Shown one piece after another: positions 16,477-28,406 of a stretch of DNA of 64,000 bases. The notes below the pieces were generated by a model. It searched no databases. It was not told the origin of the DNA and saw only the letters and a program-made list of their open reading frames with translations. The stretch's first letter is position 1, and every line of letters begins with the position of its first letter. A program made the position numbers and the translations under genes. The DNA is taken from contig CAMJPC010000004.1 in assembly GCA_946407705.1 (NCBI GenBank), positions 1 to 64,000 on the forward strand, read 5' to 3'. The stretch is from an uncultured Clostridia bacterium (GTDB lineage Bacteria > Bacillota > Clostridia > Saccharofermentanales > Saccharofermentanaceae).

Positions 16477-17972
16477 TGGCTGGAAAACCTGAAGAAATAA
16501 GCAATATCATCAAAGAGCAGATCCGCAATTACAAAACGCGTGTAGACATGGGTGAAGTCGGAACTGTCGTATTGGTCGGTGACGGCATAGCCTCCGTATA
16601 CGGACTCCGTAACTGCATGTCAACAGAACTGCTGGAATTCGATGACGGTTCGGTCGGACTTGCCCAGAATCTCGAGAATGACACTGTCTCTGTAGCGATC
16701 CTTTCCGATAAGAATGACATCAGGGAAGGAACCAAGGTTAAGCGTACGGGTACCGTCCTTTCAATTCCTGTAGGCGAAAGCTTCTTAGGCAGAGTCGTAA
16801 ATCCTCTGGGCGAGCCTATCGACGGCAAAGGCCCCATATTCGGTGAAGCAAGAAGGCCTGTTGAAGCCGAGGCTCCCGGAATCATCGAGAGACAGAGCGT
16901 ATCAACGCCTCTGCAGACAGGCATCAAAGCCATTGACTCCATGATCCCCATCGGACGCGGTCAGCGTGAGCTCATCATCGGCGACCGTCAGACCGGAAAG
17001 ACCGAGATCGCGATTGATACGATAATCAACCAGAAAGACAAGAATGTTATCTGTATATACGTTGCCATTGGTCAGAAAGCGACTTCTGTCGTATCCCTGG
17101 TCTCGGACCTTGTAAGAGAAGGCGCGATGGCATACACGATCGTTGTTTCCGCAACCGCTGCCGAGAGTGCCCCGGTCCAATACATAGCTCCTTATTCAGG
17201 CTGTGCCATGGCCGAGTATTTCAGAGAGCAGGGCAAAGACGTTCTCATCATTTACGATGACCTGTCAAAACACGCAGTCGCTTACAGAGCTCTGTCACTT
17301 CTTATCAGGAGACCTCCGGGAAGAGAAGCTTATCCGGGTGATGTTTTTTACCTCCACTCAAGGCTTCTCGAGCGTGCAGCCTGCGTATCTCCGGAGTTTG
17401 GAGGCGGATCCATTACCGCTCTTCCCATTGTCGAGACACAGGCAGGTGACGTATCCGCTTATATACCGACAAATGTAATCTCAATTACTGACGGACAGAT
17501 ATTCCTTGAGACAGAGATGTTCCACAGTGGCATCATACCTGCTATCAATCCGGGTATTTCCGTATCTAGAGTCGGTGGTTCTGCGCAGGTCAAAGCGATG
17601 AAGAAGGTTTCCGGCGAATTAAAGCTTTTATACTCACAGTACCGCGAGCTTCAGGCTTTCGCACAGTTCGGTTCGGATCTTGATGCAGATACGCGTGCAA
17701 GACTACATTTGGGCGAGCGTATCGTGGAAGTGTTAAAGCAGGACCGTAATGCACCTGTTCCTGTCGGAGGCCAGGTTGGAATAATCTATGCGGTTATCAA
17801 CGGTTATCTCAATGACGTGGCTCTTGGCGATATCAAGAATTATCAGACAAGGCTTTATGAGAAACTCGATCACGAGCATAAAGACTGGATGGTAAGGATC
17901 AGCAAGGGCTCCTGGACTGAAGAAGACGAAGAGGAACTTAAAAGCGTCCTTAACAAAATGAGCAAGAAATAA
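16476..17972 (+). CDS. atpA: ATP synthase F1 subunit alpha
   Basis: Non-catalytic nucleotide-binding subunit of the alpha3beta3 hexamer. The P-loop is GDRQTGKT, with the ATP-synthase alpha/beta signature [17 protein letters not shown] further on and the arginine-finger region in SVSR. The 498 residues match the family. It overlaps atpH by one base and is separated from atpG by 3 bp. Nothing unusual is seen. Confidence 0.95.
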   Translation: MAGKPEEISNIIKEQIRNYKTRVDMGEVGTVVLVGDGIASVYGLRNCMSTELLEFDDGSVGLAQNLENDTVSVAILSDKNDIREGTKVKRTGTVLSIPVGESFLGRVVNPLGEPIDGKGPIFGEARRPVEAEAPGIIERQSVSTPLQTGIKAIDSMIPIGRGQRELIIGDRQTGKTEIAIDTIINQKDKNVICIYVAIGQKATSVVSLVSDLVREGAMAYTIVVSATAAESAPVQYIAPYSGCAMAEYFREQGKDVLIIYDDLSKHAVAYRALSLLIRRPPGREAYPGDVFYLHSRLLERAACVSPEFGGGSITALPIVETQAGDVSAYIPTNVISITDGQIFLETEMFHSGIIPAINPGISVSRVGGSAQVKAMKKVSGELKLLYSQYRELQAFAQFGSDLDADTRARLHLGERIVEVLKQDRNAPVPVGGQVGIIYAVINGYLNDVALGDIKNYQTRLYEKLDHEHKDWMVRISKGSWTEEDEEELKSVLNKMSKK

Positions 17973-17975
17973 GAC

Positions 17976-20268
<2,293 letters not shown>

Positions 20269-20270
20269 TC

Positions 20271-20531
20271 ATGAAAACCTTTGCTCTTAAAGTCATAACG
20301 CCCAAGGGTGCTGTTATCGATAAACCGGTGTCAGGTCTTTATCTGCGCGGCAGTGAAGGTGATCTTGCAATATTTGCAGGACACGTGCCTTTTGTAACAG
20401 CCGTCAGGGAAGGCAAGTGCACCGTTGTTTATGATGATTCATCCGATGATACGGAAGCGGAGATCGGAGCCGGCATGCTTAACATTACAAATGATAAGGT
20501 GACACTTATCACCGAGAACTGGAAAGCATGA
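20271..20531 (+). CDS. atpC: ATP synthase F1 subunit epsilon, short form
   Basis: Lower rotor subunit joining gamma to the c-ring. Only the N-terminal beta-sandwich is encoded (KVITPKG, GDLAIFAGHVP, then GMLNITNDKVTLIT). The protein stops after about 86 residues, whereas most bacterial epsilons have 130-140 and a C-terminal helical pair that inhibits ATP hydrolysis. No continuation is seen in other frames before the convergent tetR. GTG 20265 overlapping the atpD stop is an alternative start that adds two residues. Confidence 0.9.
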   Translation: MKTFALKVITPKGAVIDKPVSGLYLRGSEGDLAIFAGHVPFVTAVREGKCTVVYDDSSDDTEAEIGAGMLNITNDKVTLITENWKA

Positions 20532-20538
20532 TCTGATA

Positions 20539-21096
20539 TCAGGTGTTTTTGGCTCTGTTGAGCATCATTTCTGCAACCCCCGAACGGAGTTCCAAAAACC
20601 GGATGAGCCTTTCGCGCTCATCCGTTTTCATGCCGCGGTTGATCCATCCCATAACTTTGCCAAAGCATTCGTCTTCGTAAGCATGAAGGATTATCAGGCG
20701 GTCTTCTTCTGATATGGCATCAGTTTTGAAGATCACTTTCCCATATTCCGTGATCACGTATTCGCATATGCGCCACAGATGCAGTTCAAAAAGAGCTCTG
20801 TCTGCCGAACTGCAGACATGCCGGATTATCTTTCTGTTCTGTTCTGCAAATTCCATGACAGCGAGCATGGCTGAATTTATGGAATCGACTGAAGGGTACC
20901 TGGCGATGAGTTCATCTGCCTTCTGTTCTACTATGTATTCTATAAGAGCCGGAATGTCTTCGAAATGGTAGTAAAAAGTATTCCGGTTGATATTGCACTG
21001 ATCAACTATATTTTGAACGGTTATCTTTTTGACAGGTTCATTTTCCAATAAAGATATGAAAGCATCACAAATATGTTGTTTGGTTCTGACAGCCAT
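20539..21096 (-). CDS. TetR/AcrR-family transcriptional regulator
   Basis: The N-terminal helix-turn-helix (about 5-50: ICDAFISLLE, ITVQNIVDQCNINRNTFYYHF) is typical of TetR. The C-terminal ligand or dimer domain is unassigned, with an aromatic-rich segment around 95-130. On the minus strand GAGGTG is followed by ATG 21096, so this start is preferred over GTG 21105. It is convergent with the atp operon, only 7 bp away, and no transporter or enzyme gene is divergently paired with it except the acyl-CoA ligase beyond the attachment repeat. Its target is unknown. Confidence 0.85.
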   Translation of the reverse strand: MAVRTKQHICDAFISLLENEPVKKITVQNIVDQCNINRNTFYYHFEDIPALIEYIVEQKADELIARYPSVDSINSAMLAVMEFAEQNRKIIRHVCSSADRALFELHLWRICEYVITEYGKVIFKTDAISEEDRLIILHAYEDECFGKVMGWINRGMKTDERERLIRFLELRSGVAEMMLNRAKNT

Positions 21097-21430
21097 GATG
21101 AACACCTCTGTTTTTTAGAATTATAATACGAATGCCCCGCTTTTTCTGTTGAGTGGCAATACAGCTAATAAACGGTAATGGCTAAAAATTTTACAAAATG
21201 TATATTTATTCAACAGGAGCCTCTGAGAACCAATTTGAATAATTATTCAATGGCAAAGAACTGTCGAGTTTTCAGACCTGACGGCGAAAGAATGTAGACA
21301 AAATGTAGCCACTAAGCTCGAAAACCTATGATTTTTTGCGAAGAGTTGTGAAGCAATGAAACCCGGAAAGCCCAATAAAATAAGGCGATTTCGAAGAAGT
21401 TTGTAGAGCTGCGAGCGGCGGGAGGGCTGG

Positions 21431-21475
21431 CTTTTAATCAAGGGGTCTGGAGTTCGAGCCTCCAGTGAGCCACCA
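21431..21475 (+). other. tRNA-Lys(UUU) 3' fragment, second copy
   Basis: Identical over 45 bases to the fragment at 11990-12034, from the anticodon loop (TTT) to the encoded CCA. No 5' half precedes it: the upstream bases do not form the acceptor, D arm or anticodon stem. It is therefore a scar of site-specific integration and not a gene. Confidence 0.85.
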
Positions 21476-21483
21476 AGAAGATT

Positions 21484-21516
21484 AGCCCGCCAACATTGCG
21501 TTTAGCGGGCTTTTTG
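21484..21516 (+). terminator. Terminator of the second tRNA-Lys fragment
   Basis: AGCCCGC/GCGGGCT stem followed by TTTTT. One stem base differs from copy 1 (A for G), which shortens the continuous helix. Confidence 0.8.
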
Positions 21517-21623
21517 TATGCAGAACCATTTGAATCCCATTTTTGCTTTATTGAATCCGGTGTGGTGAATTACGGGTTAGTTTGGAGTATTATATCAAGA
21601 CTATTTGTTGAGGGGTGTTTCGA

Positions 21624-23570
21624 ATGTCAATTCAGTTAGCTGAATATAGAAAGAAAATAGCAGAGTTAAATGAAACTGAGAGTATTTCCAGGGATTTAGC
21701 ATTAAAAAAAATAAACGATGGAGTATTACAAGGCCCATTGACCGGTTTTTCTTCTTTGGATAAACCCTGGTTAAAGTTCTATGGTGAAGAAGAGATCAAT
21801 CAAAAACTGCCCCGAATGACCGCATATCAATTCTTCTGTGATTGTAATAAGGATCGGATGGCAGATTTTTATGCACTGAATTTTCATGGAAGAATAACTT
21901 TTGCGGAATTATTTAATAAGATCAGTGATGCTGAAAGAGCTTTTTTGAAAGCGGGTATCAGGAAGGGAGATTATGTAACTTTTTGTACTCCTACTTTGCC
22001 GGAGACTATCTATGCTTTTTATTCATTGAATAAGATCGGAGCAGTATGCAATTTTATAGACTTAAGGATGAATAAAGAGAGAATACAGAGATATATAGAT
22101 ATTACAAAATCCAAATTGGTAGTTTCGTTTAATGGTGTAAGTGAAAAAGTATACGGTATTTTGGATGATTCCTGTGCTGAGCTGTTAATAGATATAGACG
22201 GAGCGGATCTATTAGATAGAAAAAAGAAATTATTATACCGAACCTTATCTAAAGGCAGATTCAGATGCAATAAGAAAAACACCATTACATGGGATAAGTT
22301 TATTAAAACAGGCAGATCATTAAGTGATGAAGAAGTTAATCAGATATATGCTTCTGAACGGCTGAAGTTTTCCGGTACAGATACAGAGTACATTGATAAA
22401 TGTGCCGATGAACCTGCTGCTATTGTATATACTGGAGGAACCACCGGTGAGCCTAAAGGTGCAGTTTTAACTAATACTTGTTTAAATGCACCGGCGTTTC
22501 AGTATAGCATCGCTGATATTCCCAGAGGCAATAATGACAGATTCTTAGGATTCATGCCGCCGTTTATTGCATATGGATTAGTTGACGGCATACATCTTCC
22601 GATGGTATTAGGAATGGAGACCGTATTAGTACCGAAATTTAATCCGGATGAGTTTTCAAAAATACTAAAAGAGTATAAACCTGCACATTTTGTGGGCATA
22701 CCGATACATTTGAAGAAATTGATGGAAGATCCTGATTGCGAGGGATTAGATCTGTCATTTATTAAGAATGCAGGTTGTGGCGGGGATACGATCCCTGAAT
22801 CGCTTGAAATAGATTTTAATGAATTCTTAGAAAAGCATAACTGTAAGCAAAAGATGAGAACGGGTCTGGGTATGACTGAAAATGCAGCAATGTCTATTTA
22901 TGACACGAATAATAAAGTGACCAAAGAAGGCAGAGTTGGCATTCCAATGCAAAAAATGAAAGTCGGAGTATTTGATGAAGATGGAAATGAGCTCGGCTAT
23001 AACGAAAAAGGCGAATTGTGGATCAATTCTCCGTCAATAATTGAAGGGTATTTCAATAATCCGGAAGAAACAGAAAACGTTATTGTAACCGTTAATGGCG
23101 AAAGATGGATCAAAACAAAAGATATCGTTGAAATAGATCCTGATGGCAGTGTGAAATTCATTGGCAGAAAGAAAGCAATGATCGTCAGACCGGACGGGCA
23201 TAATGTATGGCCTGACATGATCAGGGATAATCTGCTCTGGTGCCCGATTATTAAAGATGTTTGTGTGGTCGGAGTTAAATCTAAACATAATGAAATCGGG
23301 CAAATACCGACTGCTGTTGTAGTGTTGAAAGACAGCAGCATTGATAAAGAAGATGCTAAAAAGCAGATTTTTGAATATCAGAGTCATTTGCTTGGCGAAA
23401 GAGATGGTATAAGTGATGTCAGATTCAGAGATTCTTTGCCATATACACCGGTTGGAAAAATAGATTCGATAAAACTTACGGAAGAAGAAAACAAATTATT
23501 GAGTGACATTGATTTTTATACAATAACCAATATTGTCAAAAAGCAAGTAAATAATAACGTTACCGTATAA
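21624..23570 (+). CDS. AMP-forming acyl/aryl-CoA synthetase (ANL superfamily)
   Basis: Activates a carboxylic acid as adenylate and transfers it to CoA or a carrier thiol. The P-loop motif is YTGGTTGEPKGA, the A5 motif is GLGMTENAAM, the hinge region is KTKDIVEIDPDG followed by FIGRKK, and a catalytic Lys is expected near PVGKIDSIKL. At about 648 residues it is longer than typical acyl-CoA ligases. GAGGGGTG sets ATG 21624. Codon use is clearly A+T-richer than that of the atp genes, and it lies just outside the tRNA-Lys repeat, which fits acquired DNA. The substrate is unknown; fatty, aryl or bile acids are all possible. Confidence 0.85.
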   Translation: MSIQLAEYRKKIAELNETESISRDLALKKINDGVLQGPLTGFSSLDKPWLKFYGEEEINQKLPRMTAYQFFCDCNKDRMADFYALNFHGRITFAELFNKISDAERAFLKAGIRKGDYVTFCTPTLPETIYAFYSLNKIGAVCNFIDLRMNKERIQRYIDITKSKLVVSFNGVSEKVYGILDDSCAELLIDIDGADLLDRKKKLLYRTLSKGRFRCNKKNTITWDKFIKTGRSLSDEEVNQIYASERLKFSGTDTEYIDKCADEPAAIVYTGGTTGEPKGAVLTNTCLNAPAFQYSIADIPRGNNDRFLGFMPPFIAYGLVDGIHLPMVLGMETVLVPKFNPDEFSKILKEYKPAHFVGIPIHLKKLMEDPDCEGLDLSFIKNAGCGGDTIPESLEIDFNEFLEKHNCKQKMRTGLGMTENAAMSIYDTNNKVTKEGRVGIPMQKMKVGVFDEDGNELGYNEKGELWINSPSIIEGYFNNPEETENVIVTVNGERWIKTKDIVEIDPDGSVKFIGRKKAMIVRPDGHNVWPDMIRDNLLWCPIIKDVCVVGVKSKHNEIGQIPTAVVVLKDSSIDKEDAKKQIFEYQSHLLGERDGISDVRFRDSLPYTPVGKIDSIKLTEEENKLLSDIDFYTITNIVKKQVNNNVTV

Positions 23571-23655
23571 GCGAATGTTGACAACAAAATATGTGTTAAC
23601 AAGTGAAGAGGAAATCGAAAAGCTTTTAGTGCGTACGCCCGATTGATTGTCATTT

Positions 23656-23664
23656 TGGTACAAT
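23656..23664 (+). promoter_or_regulatory. Extended -10 promoter
   Basis: TGGTACAAT about 65 bp upstream of the hypothetical gene at 23727. The same TTGGTAnAAT form occurs before the gene at 24822. Confidence 0.5.
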
Positions 23665-23726
23665 AGAGGAGTTACTATAAATTGCTGCAAACATGCAGAT
23701 GATAAGGTCAGAGGGAAGTACTGTTT

Positions 23727-24752
23727 ATGATGGATTTTGACAATATACAGGGCCTTATTGATTACTACCGCGATTTCATGTCTTCGCATGATTTGAAGAA
23801 TGTGGATTTCAGCGGATATAAGAAGATTAATCTATTCAATAAAGCTGATTTAGCGTCTAATGACCATCTGCGGAATCTGATGAAGATGGATTCACACGGA
23901 GAATATCTTGGAAGATATTTCCATGAGATCAAGAGCGATAAGCCTGATGACAAGTATATAGATATAGACTATTTTGCCGTCTTTGACGGTGACAGGCTTG
24001 TGGCAATCCTGATGCAACCGCGTTTGACGGATAGTTTCGTCATGGAATTGTTTGAATACCACGAAGACTATTACATAGGTGTCAAATGCGCTGTGGTAAC
24101 AAAGCTGTTTGCATCCGAGCTTACTTTTTATATGTCTTCCGGGGATAAGGTCACTGAGATGATCACGGTTCATGACCTGGAAATCCTTAATAAGGTCAGG
24201 ATCGACAGGACTAATCTGGAGTACGTTGAAGGGAAGGCGTCTGTCAAGAGCAGCGTGGCAAGCTTATACAAGAAGAGCGCTAAAGGTTATGAATTGGAGA
24301 AGCAGTGGGATCTGTTAAATCCCCCGAAATCGCAAAAGAAACCAAAACGCGTTATCGACAATCAGAAGAAACTCTGCAAGATGCTTGAGAAAGAGACAAA
24401 GCAGGCAGAAACGCTTGACCAGGCGATTGATGCGTTTTTTAAGGTAGTGTCATCGGCAAAACCGAACGATGAAGAAATGTTGCTTTACGAAGTCGGGTGT
24501 TATTCGTTTGACGGTCCTGAAGAATGTCAGTTCTCTCTTGTAAGGCAGACTCCCACGCGTGACGACGAGTTCTATCAAATGCACATGGAGGTTACTTATG
24601 AAGCCGGGGAAGAAGAACGGCAGCTGAGCGAGTGCGAGTGGCATGAAGAGGGCGACGACGATCTGAGAGAATATGTGCACCGGTCAAAAGCTTATAACGT
24701 ATTGAAGAATAAACAGTTTTTGAAAATAAGTGTATGGGTTGACGAGACATGA
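23727..24752 (+). CDS. Hypothetical cytosolic protein
   Basis: Unrecognised 341-residue acidic protein without signal peptide or membrane segments. The first ~170 residues look like an alpha/beta domain (DYFAVFDGDRLVAILM, then YYIGVKCAVV). A charged linker (about 195-225) follows, then a second domain of about 115 residues rich in Glu and aromatic residues, ending in KISVWVDET. A GAGGG site and an extended -10 promoter support expression as a single gene. Two adjacent ATGs (23727, 23730) are equally possible starts. Confidence 0.7.
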   Translation: MMDFDNIQGLIDYYRDFMSSHDLKNVDFSGYKKINLFNKADLASNDHLRNLMKMDSHGEYLGRYFHEIKSDKPDDKYIDIDYFAVFDGDRLVAILMQPRLTDSFVMELFEYHEDYYIGVKCAVVTKLFASELTFYMSSGDKVTEMITVHDLEILNKVRIDRTNLEYVEGKASVKSSVASLYKKSAKGYELEKQWDLLNPPKSQKKPKRVIDNQKKLCKMLEKETKQAETLDQAIDAFFKVVSSAKPNDEEMLLYEVGCYSFDGPEECQFSLVRQTPTRDDEFYQMHMEVTYEAGEEERQLSECEWHEEGDDDLREYVHRSKAYNVLKNKQFLKISVWVDET

Positions 24753-24761
24753 TCGCCATCT

Positions 24762-24770
24762 TGGTATAAT
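24762..24770 (+). promoter_or_regulatory. Extended -10 promoter
   Basis: TGGTATAAT, with a TTGACG 20 bases further upstream inside the preceding gene; 51 bp ahead of the membrane protein gene at 24822. Confidence 0.55.
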
Positions 24771-24821
24771 GTAAGCATTAGATAGTGACTTTTAATTGAT
24801 CCACGATAGCACGGGTGCCAT

Positions 24822-25604
24822 ATGTCTGAAAAGAAGAAAAAAATAAGCAAGCTGTGTTTGTCAGGATTCATTCTTTCGATTTTGTCAGCAGTATTGCTGA
24901 TACTCTATGTTTGTTTCTCGTGGGAACTCAGAGACTATGTATATTTATGTATAATCTTGTACGCAGCTATTGCGTTATTACCGTTAATCGGATTAGTTCT
25001 TTCGATAGTTGGATTGGCTACTGCCGGAAAAAAAGGTAAATCGGGCAAGGGTTTTGGCATAGCAGGAATCATTTTGCCGAATATATCTGCATTTTTTGCA
25101 GTGATCATTATTGTTTTCTTTGGTTCCCTGTTTTTAATCGGAAACGCAGATATGCAACAAAGTGAAAAACATAGTGATGTCAGTTCTATGGGTGGCGTGT
25201 GGACTCCTTCAAATACTGAATATGATGTCAGTCAGTATAAGATATCCAAGGGATATGAACTGAATTCTTCGGAGAAACCCGTCAGTGAATCCGAATTTAA
25301 GGCGTATGCCAAAGGCAAACTTCAGGAAATAACTGACGAGAGTGAAATAAGGATCAAGGGCAAATATCAGGATTACAACTTCCTTATAATCAGAAGAGAC
25401 CGTTTTGACGAGTGGAAAGCTGGTGACCAGCTGGTAAATATATATTGGGATGAAGGTGGATATGCCATGGCCCATTATTCCGTGTTGACCGAATTCGCAA
25501 AAGCTGCAAATCTTAACCTTGCTATATATAAGGACCCGTCAGAAAAATACATAATCATCACTAATTGCAGTGATTATAAGGTTATTAAAGAGCTTTTTGA
25601 TTAG
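24822..25604 (+). CDS. Membrane protein with DUF4190-like N-terminus and external domain
   Basis: Four hydrophobic segments lie in the first ~110 residues (about 10-30, 36-66 as a pair, and 78-108). The Gly-rich spacing (GKKGKSGKGFGIAGIILP) resembles small DUF4190 membrane proteins. The remaining ~145 residues form a soluble region, probably external, with a mixed alpha/beta pattern that ends in two short strands (YIIITNCSDYKV). The ribosome site is weak (GGGTG). It is flanked by its own promoter and terminator, so it is probably monocistronic. Role unknown. Confidence 0.65.
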   Translation: MSEKKKKISKLCLSGFILSILSAVLLILYVCFSWELRDYVYLCIILYAAIALLPLIGLVLSIVGLATAGKKGKSGKGFGIAGIILPNISAFFAVIIIVFFGSLFLIGNADMQQSEKHSDVSSMGGVWTPSNTEYDVSQYKISKGYELNSSEKPVSESEFKAYAKGKLQEITDESEIRIKGKYQDYNFLIIRRDRFDEWKAGDQLVNIYWDEGGYAMAHYSVLTEFAKAANLNLAIYKDPSEKYIIITNCSDYKVIKELFD

Positions 25605-25635
25605 AAGTTCCGCTTAACCGCAAGTTTATCCGCTA

Positions 25636-25662
25636 AAGATCCCACTGAAGTGGGATTCTTTT
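25636..25662 (+). terminator. Rho-independent terminator
   Basis: GATCCCACT/AGTGGGATT stem with a tight loop and a short T run, about 30 bp after the membrane protein gene. Confidence 0.75.
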
Positions 25663-25812
25663 GTTTGATTAATTCTAATGTCAAGAATCTTTGCTGTTTC
25701 AGCAAAAATCGTGTATTATTGTATAAAGGCTTTTGCGCGATCAGGCGCTGATGCGTCATGCGGGATAAGGCCTTAAAGGGATTGGATTTTCGAGGATTTA
25801 GGGGTGATTAAA

Positions 25813-27195
25813 ATGAAAAAGAACGTAAAAAGATTAATGTGCGGGGTTTTGTTGTCATCTTTCATTCTTTGCGGTTGCAATAAGGTGACTGAGACATCTG
25901 CATCAAGTGTTACCGCTTCTCAGACTGAACCGACCACTACCGCCGCTGAGACGGAACCTGCACCGACAGAGCATCATCCGCAGATCAATATAGACAATTT
26001 TAAGAAGATCTCGGAAGGTTATGCGTTCAAGTATCCCAACGGGAAAGAAATGATTGTTTCTTATATCGATGGTATCAGAGGCTACATTGGTTACCATTTT
26101 GCCGGTGATATCTTACATGTCGAGTATTCATCCGGCGATGGAACATCGTCACTCATAGCCACTTTCGACCCGGGAAAGGTTACCTCGCATGTTATCTACA
26201 GGATGAATTACAAGGGAAAGGCAGTACAAGGCGAGGGTGATGCCGGCATAGAGTCATTTGAGAAATTCTTTGATGATGTTATTGCACGTAATGCGTCCTA
26301 TGTAAACGAAATCGAAAGCTCTGCTCTTGATGAGTATTCGGAGGAGTTTAAAAAGGATCTTGCAATCGTGTATTCAAGGTTCATAGCGTTTGCTGATGTT
26401 ATTTTCTCTGAATATGATCTCAAGCTTGAGGATCTTGGCGTTGATCTGGGTACAAAATACAGAGCCGTTGATCCGAAACAGCCAACCAGCATGCAGCTTT
26501 CAGTTACAAATACTCATAAGTTTGAAAACGGTTTTTGTACTGATGGTGATATTTCCTGGACCGAGTTCTACTATGATGCCGTCGGAACAATGGGCGGAAT
26601 GTCAGGCACCGGATGGCGTACATACCTTGGCCCGTCATCTGCTACGATGTTTAAGCCCTATGATGTAGTGCAGTATTCCACGACAAATAAGAAAAACGCG
26701 GATCTGATGTACCACAAGGCGTTTGTTGGCAATCCCGATGAAAATGAAGGGTTCTTTATCAAAGTTGATGACGCTTCAACCAAAAAGAAAAAGAGTCTGA
26801 AGGTTGAAATGGAATACAGATTTTTATTGAAAAACATCAAGACCCGTACTGGCGCTTCTGCCATGAAGTACAATTATATAGTGACAATAAAAGCCAATCC
26901 GGGTCAGTATGGAGATGTGTTTGCGTCGAAAGAATCGCTGGCAAAATACGCAAAAGTCTATCTGTATATAATTGACCACAATGGCGCTAGTACGAATGCA
27001 TGGGGTAAAAAGGCCGATATTGCCAAGCTTCAGAATAAGTTTATTAAAGACGGATGCACGTATTATACGAAAGAAGAGATCATTGATAAGCTTTGGGAGC
27101 ATCATGTTAACTTCCTGTCAAGCATTGATAACGGTATGGAATACATGGGGCTTTCTCTTTCCGATATCGGAGTAAGTTGGAATAAGAACGGCTGA
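25813..27195 (+). CDS. Lipoprotein of unknown function
   Basis: The N-terminus is a lipoprotein signal: KKN-KR charges, a hydrophobic core and a lipobox ending in C22 (FILCGC). A Thr/Ser/Glu-rich linker follows (about 24-60), then about 400 residues of soluble domain with many aromatic strands (YYDAVGTMGGMSG, YLGPSSATMF). This suggests an extracellular beta-rich binding protein. GGGGTG six bases upstream supports ATG 25813. A TATTAT-type promoter region and a G+C-rich leader (25735-25780) precede it, and a strong terminator follows, so it is transcribed alone. No family is recognised. Confidence 0.75.
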   Translation: MKKNVKRLMCGVLLSSFILCGCNKVTETSASSVTASQTEPTTTAAETEPAPTEHHPQINIDNFKKISEGYAFKYPNGKEMIVSYIDGIRGYIGYHFAGDILHVEYSSGDGTSSLIATFDPGKVTSHVIYRMNYKGKAVQGEGDAGIESFEKFFDDVIARNASYVNEIESSALDEYSEEFKKDLAIVYSRFIAFADVIFSEYDLKLEDLGVDLGTKYRAVDPKQPTSMQLSVTNTHKFENGFCTDGDISWTEFYYDAVGTMGGMSGTGWRTYLGPSSATMFKPYDVVQYSTTNKKNADLMYHKAFVGNPDENEGFFIKVDDASTKKKKSLKVEMEYRFLLKNIKTRTGASAMKYNYIVTIKANPGQYGDVFASKESLAKYAKVYLYIIDHNGASTNAWGKKADIAKLQNKFIKDGCTYYTKEEIIDKLWEHHVNFLSSIDNGMEYMGLSLSDIGVSWNKNG

Positions 27196-27223
27196 CAGCG
27201 ATCTGAGAACAATAGTATCATTT

Positions 27224-27265
27224 CCTCTCATAACGGGCGTTGCATGTTATGAGAGGATTTATTTT
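27224..27265 (+). terminator. Strong rho-independent terminator
   Basis: An 11-bp perfect stem (CCTCTCATAAC with GTTATGAGAGG), followed by ATTTATTTT. It separates the lipoprotein from the NlpC/P60 gene. Confidence 0.8.
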
Positions 27266-27318
27266 GCGGCATTTCTGCGGAAAAATGTCAAGTATATTTC
27301 AGATATATGTCATTTGAA

Positions 27319-27347
27319 TTGCGTACCTGAATGTTAAATGTTATAGT
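27319..27347 (+). promoter_or_regulatory. Sigma-A-type promoter of the first NlpC/P60 gene
   Basis: TTGCGT, a 17-base spacer and TATAGT, ending 45 bp before the TTG start at 27393. Confidence 0.5.
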
Positions 27348-27392
27348 CATTATTTAGTAAAGAGCGGAAATTTCCGTTTCGGAGGATAGGAT

Positions 27393-28406
27393 TTGCTTAA
27401 AGTATTGATAAAAGTGTTATGTGGTGTGCTCAGCGCGGTATTCACGCTGGTAAGCATAAGCATTGATGACAGGGAGAAGGAGACACAGAGAGTTAACCTT
27501 CAGTGCCCTTCGCTTATCTATGCGAGCATGTCAAACAGGTATTCGAACACGGATGTGATCCCTGAAGATGACGATTCGGAACGCGAAGCTGAAGAAGCTG
27601 ACAGCGAAAAAGAAGCTGATACCATGAGGTTCAGCAATCCCGATTCCTTTAATCTTGACGATTACACGATCAGAGCTGCTGCCAACTATGAAGAGATCGC
27701 CGACAGAGTACGCGGTGATGAGGATGACGGAGAAGACGATCAGGAAAACTATGATGGTAAGTTTGTCTGGGTAAGAGAGAATGGCACCAAGATCTATTCC
27801 AGCCCTGATGCTACGTCGAAGGTTTTAGGCCAGTACAAAAAAGCAGCCAAGGCCATAAGGATCTCTTATTCCGGAGAATGGTCATACATCAGGTTCTCGG
27901 GCAACAGGAAGGGTTATATCCTTACCAGGAGCCTTTCTGCTAAAAAGGTCAATACACCTTCGCCTACACCGAAGCCTGTAAAGCATAACTCTACCAGGAC
28001 AACCACAAAGAAGACGACATCCGGTAAGTCGGGAGGAAAAAAGAAGTCCGGCGGTTTTGGAAGTTTTGTCAGACGCTTTGTCGGCTGCAAGTACGTGGCA
28101 GGCGGATCCTCACCGAAAGGTTTCGACTGTTCCGGTTTTACAATGTACTGCTACAGGGCTTATTACGGGATCAGGCTTCCGCATGGTTCCAACATGCAGA
28201 GCTCTTACGGCAGAAAAGTGAGCCTCAGCAGCATGAAGGTTGGAGATATCATATTTGTTGACCACGATCATAACGGAAAGGCTGACCATGTAGGCCTATA
28301 TGTAGGCGGCGGTCAGATGGTCCATGCTTCCGGCGTTAAATACGGCGTTATCTGCGTAAGCGTAAAGAATGTTAAGGATATTCTGATGGTAAGAAGGGTA
28401 CTCTGA
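27393..28406 (+). CDS. Secreted SH3-NlpC/P60 cell-wall hydrolase
   Basis: Predicted peptidoglycan endopeptidase. A signal-anchor segment (2-24) is followed by a very acidic region (55-120), one SH3-like domain (124-185), a Pro/Thr/Lys linker (188-220) and a C-terminal NlpC/P60 domain. Catalytic residues are C246 (FDCSGF), H299 (DHVGLY) and probably H311. Just before H299 lies D290-x-D292-x-N294-G-x-x-D298, an EF-hand-like pattern that also occurs in both paralogs at 34584 and 35844. GGAGGATAGGAT precedes TTG 27393, which is the start; no ATG fits. A terminator overlaps its stop. Confidence 0.88.
   Translation: MLKVLIKVLCGVLSAVFTLVSISIDDREKETQRVNLQCPSLIYASMSNRYSNTDVIPEDDDSEREAEEADSEKEADTMRFSNPDSFNLDDYTIRAAANYEEIADRVRGDEDDGEDDQENYDGKFVWVRENGTKIYSSPDATSKVLGQYKKAAKAIRISYSGEWSYIRFSGNRKGYILTRSLSAKKVNTPSPTPKPVKHNSTRTTTKKTTSGKSGGKKKSGGFGSFVRRFVGCKYVAGGSSPKGFDCSGFTMYCYRAYYGIRLPHGSNMQSSYGRKVSLSSMKVGDIIFVDHDHNGKADHVGLYVGGGQMVHASGVKYGVICVSVKNVKDILMVRRVL

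Larger units (their letters stand above)
21293..21516 (+). repeat. Attachment-site repeat, copy 2
   Basis: Same layout and length as copy 1 at 11852-12075: TGTAGACA at 21293 and TGTAGCCA at 21304 (11-bp phase), ACCTATGA at +31, the identical 20-bp block at 21367-21386, the tRNA-Lys 3' fragment and its terminator. The segment between block and tRNA is diverged, so the copies come from related but not identical elements. Together they enclose the atp operon as direct repeats. The bases from 21106 to 21292 hold the tetR promoter region and nothing else that I recognise. Confidence 0.75.

Noticed and set aside
21146..21216. CTGTTGA/TCAACAG inverted pair as a TetR operator
   Set aside because: The half-sites are about 60 bp apart and could arise by chance; no compact palindrome typical of TetR operators was found.
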